From assembly GCA_964617665.1 (NCBI GenBank), contig CAZUAH010000062.1, positions 1 through 41,934 of the forward strand: a stretch of DNA of 41,934 nucleotides, given 5' to 3'. The notes beneath the pieces are model-generated. The model was not told the origin of the DNA, did no database searches, and worked only from the letters and a program-made list of their open reading frames with translations. Numbering within the stretch: the first letter of the stretch is position 1; each line of letters starts with the position of its first letter. This DNA is from JADHUC01 sp964617665. GTDB taxonomy: Bacteria; Planctomycetota; Planctomycetia; Pirellulales; Pirellulaceae. The translations under genes were made by a program, and so were the position numbers. Positions 17,496-26,000 of this stretch are shown here, piece after piece.

Positions 17496-18028
17496 CGGAT
17501 GCGGGCTTATCTTCCTTGTTCGACGAAATCGATATCAGTCGCGACGATACGATTACACTCGACGAGTTCGAACGTGCCGTCGAGCTGTATCCATCCTCTC
17601 GGTTGCGGCCCGCACGACCCGGCGTCCGGACATTCGGTCGCGTCGCAGCGCCGCCGAGATTGTCGCCCGCCGAGAGATTCGCCGAACACGACGAGAACGA
17701 GGACGGCATGGTCACGTCAGACGAAGCAGGCGAAGACTACTGGGAGACGATCGCCCCGTTTGACGCCGACGGCAACGGCTCCGTCGATCGTGAAGAGCAC
17801 GAAGTGGGGCTACGGGAGCAGACCCTGGCAAAGAACCGGAAGTTCTTTTCGGACATGGATGTCAACTCGGATGGCCAGGCCAGCGAGGAAGAAGTTCCAC
17901 CCGCCCTCTGGGAACGCTGGAAGAGCCTCGACGTCAACGGAGACAACCAGTTGAACGAAGACGAGTTCATGCAGGCCACTGAGCCAACCGCGATTGATGC
18001 GGCGTACGACAAAGAACAAGAAGGATAA
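17492..18028 (+). CDS. EF-hand repeat protein, downstream half of the frameshifted WD40/EF-hand gene
   Basis: The 178-residue product consists mainly of EF-hand calcium-binding loops: DISRDDTITLDE, DENEDGMVTSDE, DADGNGSVDREE, DVNSDGQASEEE and DVNGDNQLNEDE. It overlaps the preceding frame by four bases (GTGA, 17492-17495). I see no convincing independent ribosome binding site or signal peptide, so I read it as the rest of the WD40/EF-hand gene after a frameshift, giving about seven EF-hands in the intact form. It ends four bases before the convergent stop at 18033. Confidence 0.65.
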   Translation: MTDAGLSSLFDEIDISRDDTITLDEFERAVELYPSSRLRPARPGVRTFGRVAAPPRLSPAERFAEHDENEDGMVTSDEAGEDYWETIAPFDADGNGSVDREEHEVGLREQTLAKNRKFFSDMDVNSDGQASEEEVPPALWERWKSLDVNGDNQLNEDEFMQATEPTAIDAAYDKEQEG

Positions 18029-18032
18029 TTGT

Positions 18033-20990
18033 CTACTGGGTCCGATAGACTCTCAGGTTGTCCCACCAACATACATCGCCATGACCGCGATGGCCGGAAT
18101 AGACGCCCAAGACGATATGCGCCCATCCGAAACTGCATTCGTGCGCGCCTTCGCCGACGAGTTGGTCGTCTAGTTCCAGTCGGTATGCGTCCTTTTCGAG
18201 ACGGAGCCGCAGGCGATGGACTGAATTGGGCTCGAATCGGTGCCATGGTGAGAGCGTATGCTTCCAGTTCGTGGCGGGAGCGTTGTGATTCTCGACGCGG
18301 ACCGATGCAAGTTGTCGGCTGCTGCCGTCGATGCGCACCAAGAGGTATTCGCCTGACCTGTCGGGTGATCCCGATATCTTCATGGAAAGCCTGAGATATC
18401 GGTCGTGGTCACCATGGGAATACTTGAAATCGCTCTCGATGATGAGCGCACGCCGGACAAAAGGCCAGGATCGCGCCGTGTGGATTTCCGCCTGGGTGGC
18501 ATCCCGCGGTAGCTCCAACTCAAGCCGTCCGTCCGCAACGCGGATTCCATTGACTTGCGGTGGTTGCCACTCGTCTGGCGAGAGTCTGTCGAACGGTTCA
18601 TTCCAGGGCAGCACAATGTCCGACTGCGGCATCTCGGCTTTTCGGGAAGGACTTCTCTTTGGTTCCCGCGCGTTCTGAACACACTCAGATGCCAACCCCA
18701 TCAGTTCGCGCGCCCGGACCTCCGTCGGCGCGTGGCCAGCAATCCTCTGGGAGAGTTCGATGAGTTCGGTTGGTTCACTCTCGGAGTTGAGCAGCGCGGC
18801 GTCTGGCGACGCTGGATGTGCGCCGACGTTGTGCCGCAAAGCGTACTCCTTCAAACAGAGACGCACATCATCCAGGCGGTCGTCTGCCAGCATTCGCAGC
18901 CATTTGGCGTAAACCCGGCTGTCGCCCACCAACAGGAGCGTCGTGCTGTTGCCTTCGAGGCCAACGTCTGCAACAAATGAACCGTCCTTGCAGGAGTATT
19001 CGACCGGCCTCTCGTCTACGACATCCACAACAAAAGCGTCCGGCGGCAAACCGAGAGCATCGGCGTTTACGCGCACGTGTACGATGTCGGCTTCGTATGG
19101 GTTGTGAACGGCAAAGACGATTGGCCCGGGAGAGACACCATAGCGTTCGATTACGGCGCCGGAGGTGGACGTCGCGTGCGGGATCGGTTCCCATCCTAAA
19201 CGATGCAACTGGCGCAGCAGGGGGATGACAACGCGATACGTTGCGCGCATCCCTTGTGGTGGATCGGTGGATCGTCTCGCGTAGCCGCCGGGAAACACGC
19301 CCAAGAGCATCAGGTTACGCAGGAAACGTTCGTCGCGGTCTTCGTACGCAGGCAATTGCGTGACGACCTTGCGGTAACCCATCGTTCGGTATTGCTGCAT
19401 GAGCGGCCCGGCCGGTTCGATCCAGTGTTCTTTGCCCATCACCACAAAACGGTGCCACGGAAGCGGGACACTTTGTCCGTAGAGATTTGGCAGCAGTTCC
19501 CGTTTGTCGGGCGGCAGCATCTTCCAAAGCGCGTCCACCCATTCCCAAGCGGCAAACGCAACCATGCTGCATGGCTCGAACGTTCGAGCGTCGAACAACG
19601 GCGGATAGGACGAGTATTGGAGGTTCTCTCTTGGGTAGTAGACTCGACTCAGGTGATTCGCCATCGAATCCAGATAGATCCCACTCAGATACGGTCGGTT
19701 CAAAAGACGCGTGCGAACATGTGCCAATCGATCCTGGCCCGCACCATCGGGAACACCCGGAGTCAAGTCCAGCGGAAACTGGGCCGTCCATTTGGTGCCG
19801 CTGATCCAATTGTACTGACCAATCGCTCCGATGATCGGCTCCCCTTTCGCGTCGCGCACTCCATGCCGGTGAATTGCCTGGCAGATCCTCTGCAGTGCTT
19901 CCTGGGTCCGAAAGCCACCGCTAGGAAGTCGGCCGGTCGTTTCTGGCTTGGCCCACTCTTCCAGGCGATCGAGTGCGAACTCGCGTGTGGGTCGCTTGTC
20001 CGCTGGTTGATCGCCTAGGCACATCTGGTACATGAACGGCTCGACATACGGATAGACGCGAATGCCGAGTGCCTCGTCGTGCCGGTATCCTTCCTCGGAC
20101 TCCGGCTGCTCGTGAAACTTCATCCCATAATCACAAACCGGCGGCGGCTGTCGCAGGATGTCGCCCCAGGCAAACCAACCTCCGGCATCGCTTGTTGGCG
20201 GCGCGAAAAATTCCGGGCGATTTGCGTAGTAGCGGTCAAGCACGGACCGTAGCCCCCACCCGTCCGCTTCTCCGTCCACATAGAACTCAAACGTCACGCT
20301 CTTGAAGAAGCGAGGCGAATACCGTGTCATGGAGAAATCAAAAACCAGGGAGAACACCTCTTGGTCTACGTCAACGCTGAAATCGTATTGGCCGATGAAG
20401 TCGACCGGCAGGGAAAGCCCAACAGTGTGACAATCGTCCGAAATCGCGGCCACCGGCCGCAGTGCCATGTGGCCGGTTCCCAACGGCACTGCCCTTCCCA
20501 GGTGCACGTTCTTGCCCGCCAGCAGTGGTTCGTTCCGATGCAATCGCGCGGCCCATTTCCAGCCCGCACACGAAATCGGCAAGGCAAACCGAAGACTGAC
20601 GGCATGGTCCTGTTCGGTCAGGTTCCGTACTTTTCCCCGAATCAGAAACCAGTCGTTTTGAGGCACGCAATCGGCTGATACGGCGAGGGTCTCTGCACGA
20701 TTTTGACCCTCGAACCGTGCACCGTCCGAGAGCATTGTCACCCTACCTGACAGCGGCTCGTATGTGTCGTGTACCGCACAGTCTCGCAACGCAAAGCCGC
20801 TGAGCGACACACCGCGCCCGGTGACATCGTTACCGCCAGCGTTGATGCCAACGACACGCCCCGTCTTGCTCCAGTGTAAAGACAGGGCCCCCGACCGGAC
20901 TGTCGCGGCACCGTCTTCGGCGGCACGCACCGCCACGACAGAATTCAAAACAAGCCCACATGCCAAGAATGTCCGCAAAACATTTCCCAC
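18033..20990 (-). CDS. Large secreted protein, glycoside-hydrolase-like, with C-terminal LamG-like domain
   Basis: The start is chosen at GTG 20990 because AGGAGG lies eight bases before it; an in-frame GTG at 20999 would abut the same site. The 985-residue product starts with a signal peptide (hydrophobic FLACGLVLNSVVAV, then AA). Next is a beta-rich region to about 260, then a probable alpha/beta-barrel region (about 270-600) with GIYLDS near residues 438-443; that aspartate is in a position typical of catalytic or substrate-contacting residues in barrel glycosidases. The C-terminal 190 residues (from about 793) look like a LamG/concanavalin-type carbohydrate-binding sandwich, ending CWWDNLRVYRTQ. 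I cannot assign a CAZy family or substrate. The gene is divergent from the cytochrome c peroxidase gene. Confidence 0.7.
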   Translation of the reverse strand: MGNVLRTFLACGLVLNSVVAVRAAEDGAATVRSGALSLHWSKTGRVVGINAGGNDVTGRGVSLSGFALRDCAVHDTYEPLSGRVTMLSDGARFEGQNRAETLAVSADCVPQNDWFLIRGKVRNLTEQDHAVSLRFALPISCAGWKWAARLHRNEPLLAGKNVHLGRAVPLGTGHMALRPVAAISDDCHTVGLSLPVDFIGQYDFSVDVDQEVFSLVFDFSMTRYSPRFFKSVTFEFYVDGEADGWGLRSVLDRYYANRPEFFAPPTSDAGGWFAWGDILRQPPPVCDYGMKFHEQPESEEGYRHDEALGIRVYPYVEPFMYQMCLGDQPADKRPTREFALDRLEEWAKPETTGRLPSGGFRTQEALQRICQAIHRHGVRDAKGEPIIGAIGQYNWISGTKWTAQFPLDLTPGVPDGAGQDRLAHVRTRLLNRPYLSGIYLDSMANHLSRVYYPRENLQYSSYPPLFDARTFEPCSMVAFAAWEWVDALWKMLPPDKRELLPNLYGQSVPLPWHRFVVMGKEHWIEPAGPLMQQYRTMGYRKVVTQLPAYEDRDERFLRNLMLLGVFPGGYARRSTDPPQGMRATYRVVIPLLRQLHRLGWEPIPHATSTSGAVIERYGVSPGPIVFAVHNPYEADIVHVRVNADALGLPPDAFVVDVVDERPVEYSCKDGSFVADVGLEGNSTTLLLVGDSRVYAKWLRMLADDRLDDVRLCLKEYALRHNVGAHPASPDAALLNSESEPTELIELSQRIAGHAPTEVRARELMGLASECVQNAREPKRSPSRKAEMPQSDIVLPWNEPFDRLSPDEWQPPQVNGIRVADGRLELELPRDATQAEIHTARSWPFVRRALIIESDFKYSHGDHDRYLRLSMKISGSPDRSGEYLLVRIDGSSRQLASVRVENHNAPATNWKHTLSPWHRFEPNSVHRLRLRLEKDAYRLELDDQLVGEGAHECSFGWAHIVLGVYSGHRGHGDVCWWDNLRVYRTQ

Positions 20991-21186
20991 AGCTCTCACC
21001 TCCTACGCCCAGGGCCATGTTCCTCGCCGAATTGCCGTGCTTCCATCTTATCGCTCAGGTGCCCCGTTTCGCAGTAGTGGTCGCCGGCAACGGCAAAAAA
21101 CATCTCGATATTGGTGTATTTGGGGATATGATTTAGGCTATATTGAATCCAGCATGTTGATGCTCTTCCCCTCCGACGACATACAG

Positions 21187-21194
21187 TGAGGAGA
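21187..21194 (+). promoter_or_regulatory. Ribosome binding site deciding the peroxidase start
   Basis: tgaggaga lies six bases before the ATG at 21201. It supports translation beginning at the signal peptide rather than at the internal GTG at 21477. Confidence 0.6.
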
Positions 21195-21200
21195 GAAAAA

Positions 21201-21476
21201 ATGGATCGAAACTCGACCTGTACCACTGCCCTGCTGGGCGTGGGAATGCTGATGTGGGCTTGCACGGGGTTTCCCTTTTCGTTTTCAGCCGTGGGCGCGG
21301 AGAAGGACTCCGACGTGCACGATGCGGTTGCCGAGTGGCACATTCGCCTACGCGGGACAAAGGCCTGATGCTTCAGCGAATCACGAGTACGGTCCGTACT
21401 CAACCGTATCGAAGAGGTTCAATCCGTCCAGCTTTCTCCCTACGCGGACGTCTACACTCTGACGTTTCGGCCCGGA
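21201..21476 (+). pseudogene. 5' part of the cytochrome c peroxidase gene: signal peptide and small HMA-like domain, with two compensating indels
   Basis: ATG 21201 begins a signal peptide (hydrophobic stretch from TALLGVGMLMWACTG, possible cleavage after AVGA) in the same frame as the peroxidase domain downstream, but a TGA at 21366 stops it. Between about 21350 and 21394 the sensible protein lies in another frame (TRDKGLMLQRITSTV); then the first frame resumes with LNRIEEVQSVQLSPYADV. One base lost near 21349 and one gained near 21395 explain this. The repaired segment RITSTVLNRIEEVQ to FTGRTVEF has the length and pattern of a ferredoxin-like heavy-metal-associated domain without its CxxC (inference). 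Either sequencing errors or a recent lesion. Confidence 0.55.
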
Positions 21477-22493
21477 GTGACGCCGAACGAGGCAATGGTC
21501 CGCAAAGTGTTCAAGGGCTGTGCGTTCACGGGACGCACCGTGGAGTTTCTCGACGATCCCGGCGCCCCGCGCGCCGCGCCGGACGCTCCGCCAGCCAACG
21601 TGGCCACGCCGGCTCGGGTGGCTTTGGGCAGACGACTGTTTATGGACAAGCGTCTATCGGCGGACGCGAACACTGCTTGCTCGACGTGCCATCAATCAGA
21701 GCGTGCTTTCACGAATGGCCGTGCTGCGGCCACCGGGGTCCGCGGGCGGGAGATGCTCCGCAACGTACCCACGCTGTTCAATGTGGGATATCGGCAGACG
21801 ATTTTCTGGGACGGACATGCCGAGACGCTCGAAAAAATGGCATTCGGGGCATTGAAACATCCGGCCGTGATGGACCTGACGCCCGATGAGTTGAGCAAAC
21901 GATTGCGATCCATCCCGGAGTATGCTGAGTCCTTCCGCCTGGAGTACGGCGAGGCGCCGACGGCTCAGAGTTTTTCGCAGGCGTTGGCGGCCTACATGCG
22001 AAGCCTCTTGAGCGACGACACTCCGTTCGACCGGTTCGCCCGAGGAGACCGTTCGGCCATCAGCGAGTCGGCCCTGCGCGGTTGGCAAGTCTTCTGCGAC
22101 AAGGCCAACTGCGTCACATGTCACGCCGGTCCCGACTTTACGGACGAAGAATTCCGCACCATCGGCATCGGTTGGAACGGCAAAGCGTACGCGGATCTGG
22201 GACGCGGGGCGATCACCGGCGAGCCGGTTTACGCCGGTATGTTCAGGGTTCCGACGTTGCGAGAACTGCGCTGGACCGCTCCCTACATGCACGACGGCAG
22301 CTTGAAAACGCTGGAGGAAGTCGTGGACCACTACGACCGCGGCGGCACCGAAGGCGCCCCGACGGACCTAAAGGGCCCGTTGAAATTGACGACCAAAGAA
22401 AAGGAAGATCTGGTAGCTTTCCTGGAGTCGCTCAGTTCAACAAAGAAAACCACGAAACTCCCGAACGTTGTGGCGGCTCTTCGCTCTCGTTGA
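21477..22493 (+). CDS. Di-haem cytochrome c peroxidase (MauG/CcpA family)
   Basis: From GTG 21477 the product is 338 residues; the natural protein most likely starts at 21201 with a signal peptide. Two c-type haem sites are visible: CSTCH (about 68-72) and CVTCH (about 212-216). Other family landmarks are LGRRLFMDKRLSAD before the first haem, NVPTLFNVGYRQTIFWDG after it, and the C-terminal FRVPTLRELRWTAPYMHDGS and LVAFLESL. Bacterial di-haem peroxidases reduce hydrogen peroxide with electrons from small cytochromes or, in MauG, oxidise protein residues; they act in the periplasm. It is divergent from the large secreted protein at 18033-20990, with about 200 bases of fairly AT-rich sequence between them that may hold both promoters. 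Confidence 0.88.
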   Translation: MTPNEAMVRKVFKGCAFTGRTVEFLDDPGAPRAAPDAPPANVATPARVALGRRLFMDKRLSADANTACSTCHQSERAFTNGRAAATGVRGREMLRNVPTLFNVGYRQTIFWDGHAETLEKMAFGALKHPAVMDLTPDELSKRLRSIPEYAESFRLEYGEAPTAQSFSQALAAYMRSLLSDDTPFDRFARGDRSAISESALRGWQVFCDKANCVTCHAGPDFTDEEFRTIGIGWNGKAYADLGRGAITGEPVYAGMFRVPTLRELRWTAPYMHDGSLKTLEEVVDHYDRGGTEGAPTDLKGPLKLTTKEKEDLVAFLESLSSTKKTTKLPNVVAALRSR

Positions 22494-22564
22494 CCAGCGG
22501 GATCTGGGCTTCCGGTCAGCGGCTCAATGCTGCGTTTTGGACGTGGCTGCGATTAGAGCGCGTA

Positions 22565-22951
22565 TCAAATCACTGTAGCGTCATCTCGTCGGTTCTGCCT
22601 GGGATTCACGCCACCGCGGCCGCTATATGTGAGTGCGACACGCGCTAGTCCGGCGGCCAGGGCACTGAGATACTCTTCGATGGCGGTGTAGCCGGACTGC
22701 ATGGGCCGAGTCGAGTCGTGTTTCAGCCTATCGAGTCCGCGCGCTTCCTCCCAATCATCCGGGATGCCGTCGCTGTCGGAATCCTGCAGCGGCCAATAGA
22801 GACCCCGCCGTCCTCGTCGGAGACGGTCGCATCGTTGGGTATGGACACCGTGGGCTCGTTGCGCTCGACCACAGCCATCCCCCCAAGAATGAACGGCCTA
22901 TTCTTCGCGGAAACTAACGCAACGAGTCCGTAGGTCAGGGTTCACCCTGAC
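22565..22951 (-). pseudogene. Remnant of a secreted lyase-like protein (thrombospondin-3-like C-terminal tail)
   Basis: Minus-strand translation gives LQDSDSDGIPDDWEEARGLD, then RPMQSGYTAIEEYLSALAAG and a stop at 22565-22567. This matches the last 50 or so residues of the pectate-lyase-like protein at 34668-36068, at roughly 80% of bases by eye. Upstream, a second frame encodes VVERNEPTVSIPNDATVSDE and DGG; near 22800 it joins YWPLQDSDSDG only through a frameshift. No start, signal peptide or lyase core is present. The 22494-23014 interval therefore holds a decayed paralogue fragment rather than an intact gene. Confidence 0.6.
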
Positions 22952-22990
22952 GGAGGAAGATGCTGCTAATTCGTCAGAGCAATCCCTGAC
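22934..22990 (-). terminator. Paired GTCAG hairpins after the RTX/dockerin gene
   Basis: GTCAGGGTTCACCCTGAC (22934-22951, 8-bp arms) and GTCAGAGCAATCCCTGAC (22973-22990, GTCAG/CTGAC arms) are two similar hairpins just beyond the stop at 23015 on the minus strand. They may act as terminators or mRNA 3' stabilisers. Neither has a T-run, and an 18-base inverted repeat with a two-base loop could also be a protein site. Confidence 0.35.
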
Positions 22991-23014
22991 TTACTGAAGC
23001 TCTCGGACAGACTC

Positions 23015-26000
23015 CTAGAAAATCAGAGAATCGATTGGATCGTCGCCCGTCTGCCAAATGAGGCTGACGTCCGGGACGATGTCCGACAAGAGTTCTTCAA
23101 GATCCTCGACGGCATTGCTGGTTTGGTGATCGGCTGGCCGCGAGACGGGACGTTCATTCAGAAGGCCGTTTCGCTCTGCCAACACAGTGAAGTAGGGATC
23201 TGCGACAGCGTTGTTGCCCCGCTCGCCGTGACCGTATGATGCGCTCCCGCTGCCGTGCGTGCTGGCGTTCATCCAACCACCGTCGACAACCACCTGCCGG
23301 CTGGGGTCGATCAGCAGTGGATTCGTCAACACTAACCCCTGGTCCGAAGGTCGGGGATCGGCAAACGCTTCGCCTTCGCCGCCAACGATCTGGCGGTTGA
23401 TGTAGCTGATCACCAGCAAGACATCCAACGTAGTGGCGGTGCCGCTACCGTCGATGTCGAAGAACGGAGCCCCGGCATCCGCCTGGGCCGACAGCTCGGT
23501 CGTGACGCGATCGCTGTGCTTTCGTTGGTTGATCTCGTTGATGATCAGGAGAACGTCTAGCGGTGAGACGATTCCGTCGCACGAGGCGTCGTAGCGGTTT
23601 CCGACGTTCTGCCAAAGGTCGACCGATATTTCCACCATCGCCTCTTCCGATTGGGCACCGGCCAGGTCGCGAACCACGTAGTGGAACGTATCCGTGCCAG
23701 CGAACCCAGGGTTGGCAGTGAACGTGATTTGGCCGCTGAACGGGTCGATCGTAACCGAACCATGTTCCGGCTGGGCGGTTACGTCTACCGAAGTCGGGTT
23801 CAGGATGCCGTCCGGGTCGCTGTCGTTGGCCAATACGTCGATCACCGCCGGATCTTCGCGATTCGTTTCGCCTTGATCTGATCCGGCCTGCGGGTTTTCG
23901 TTCGTAGCGGTCGGAGCCGTGTACGGCCCTTCGGTCGTGGCCACCACGAGGTCTGTGTCCACCGCGCTCTCGGTCTCGGTGAATATCAGTGCATTTGACA
24001 GTGTTTCGGCGGGGGCCGCCGGGCTGGTGAACCCGAATTCCAACGACTCTCCTGGAGCGATGGATTCTTCGGCCAGCGTGGCCGTCCAATGGATCTGGCG
24101 ATGGCCCGCCACATACGACACCTCCCATCCGTCCGGTGTCACGATGCTGTCCAAGTCGGCGCCCTCGGCCACTTCGACTGCGTAGCCGAAGAGCATGTCG
24201 CTGGTACCATCGTCCGCGTTCGCCGAAGGGTTTTGGACAGTGTACTGATACGTCCAGACCTCGGACGCCTCGTCAAAGGACGAGGCAGCTGTGACATTCA
24301 ACTGGGGCGCGTCTCCTGCGGCAAACGATCCCGCCACAGGCGGAGTCGGGGGATCTTCCCCGTCGGCTGGCTCGCCGGCCGCAGGCCCTACATAGCACCC
24401 TTGCGTTTCCACGTCCCCTTCGGTTGGATCGAAATCGGTCAGTGACACGAGCCCGAAGAAGCTTCCCTTTTCCAAAGCCGGGTCGCTGAACACGAAGCGG
24501 TCTGCCCCGTTGCCGCCACGCAGAATATCGACCGCCGGGCCGCCGTCCAGGCAATCATCGTCGTCGTTCGCGAAGATGACGTCATGTCCTGCACCGGTTT
24601 CGATCACGTCCTTGCCGCCGTTACCGAAGACAATGTCAACGCTGTCTTTGGTCTTGATCGTGTCGTAACCGTCGCCCGCGATGATGAAGTCGGGATTCAC
24701 GCCGCCCGTGATGATGTCGTCGCCGTTGCCGGTCAGCTGGAAGGGGTACGCGATGTCGACGGCCTCGCGCGGTGAGACGAAAAGGCGAGGAAAATCAATC
24801 GACACGCCACTGCCCAGATCCATGGCGTCGCCGAAGATGATGTTCATACCGTCGCCGCCCTCGATCGTGTCGGTACCGTCACCGCCCATCAGCAAGTCAT
24901 GGCCCGCACCGGCCCGGATCGTATCCCTGCCGGCGCCCTCGGCGATCAGTCCGGTGCCCGTCACCAAACGGAACTCCTTGGCCGCTTCGATATCGATGAA
25001 GCCAAGGGCAGCCGAGTACCCGTCGCCTAGGATGACGTTGCCCTGGTCTCCTCCGTAGAGTTTGTCGTCGCCGTTGCCACCCACCAGCAAGTTGAACCCT
25101 TGAGCGGCGTGAACCGTGTCGCTTCCCGAATTGCCGAATACAAGGTCCAACAGTCCGTTGCCGCCACGCACCACATCGTCACCTGCGCCGGCGATAACGA
25201 CATTCACACCATCGCCACCGTCGATCTTGTCGTTGCCGTTACCCACTAGCCCCGGCATACGAAACTGTTGCTTGAAGAAGCTATCGTTGGGATCGCCCGA
25301 GAGGGTCAACTTGAGATCCGCACCCAGGTTGACGGAATCTCCCAGCATGAAATTGAACACACCTTTGCCGACCAGTTCGTCGTCTCCCGCGCCGCCGATC
25401 AGAACATTCGAGCCCTGCTTGGCAACTAGCTTGTCGAAGCCCTCTCCAACCGATAGCAGACCGCCGGTACCAGCCGATAGTTCAAGCTTCGGCACCGAAA
25501 GATCAAGGGCGAGCCCCAGGCTTGGTGAAATGCCGGAGACGTTGAAGGTGTCCCCAATCAGGATCGACGCAGTCGCAAGCAGGTAAGGCGAGTCGGCGGC
25601 GTGGAGGTAGTCGTTCCCTTCGCCCCCGACGAATACGTTGAAGTAGGTCTTCTTGCCGAGGATCGTATCGTCGCCCTTGTTCCCATAGACCAGCGACGCC
25701 AGCGCCTCGCCCGTGTCGATGTGATCGTCCCCGTCCCCACCAGAGATGATGTCCACCGTGTCTCCGCCAATGATCGTGTCGTTTCCACCTCCCGAGAGCT
25801 TGAAGAACGAAGTCAATATCTCCCAAAGATTGGTGGTGATTCCCTTGGCTTGTTCCGGCGTCGTCGGTTTCGCGTCGATGGGTCCCAAGTCGATGGAATG
25901 GCCCGCACTGAACTCCACTGCGTCGCCAAACAACAGGCCCATTCCGAGGCCGCTTTCCAGACGATCGTGCCCGTCGCCGCCGATCAGAATGTCGACACCG

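Noticed and set aside
19203..20018. Plus-strand frame of 271 codons opposite the large secreted protein
   Set aside because: Antisense shadow with no ribosome site or recognisable motifs; the minus-strand protein is coherent throughout.
21000..21200. Specific promoters in the AT-rich divergent region (for example TATGAT at 21127 or TATATT at 21139)
   Set aside because: No -35 box at acceptable spacing supports either hexamer, so I leave the promoters unassigned.
22606..22630. GCGGCCGC (NotI) beside CCGCGG, considered as cloning-vector sequence
   Set aside because: The flanking bases do not match a polylinker order that I know, and the sequence falls inside the tail of the lyase remnant.
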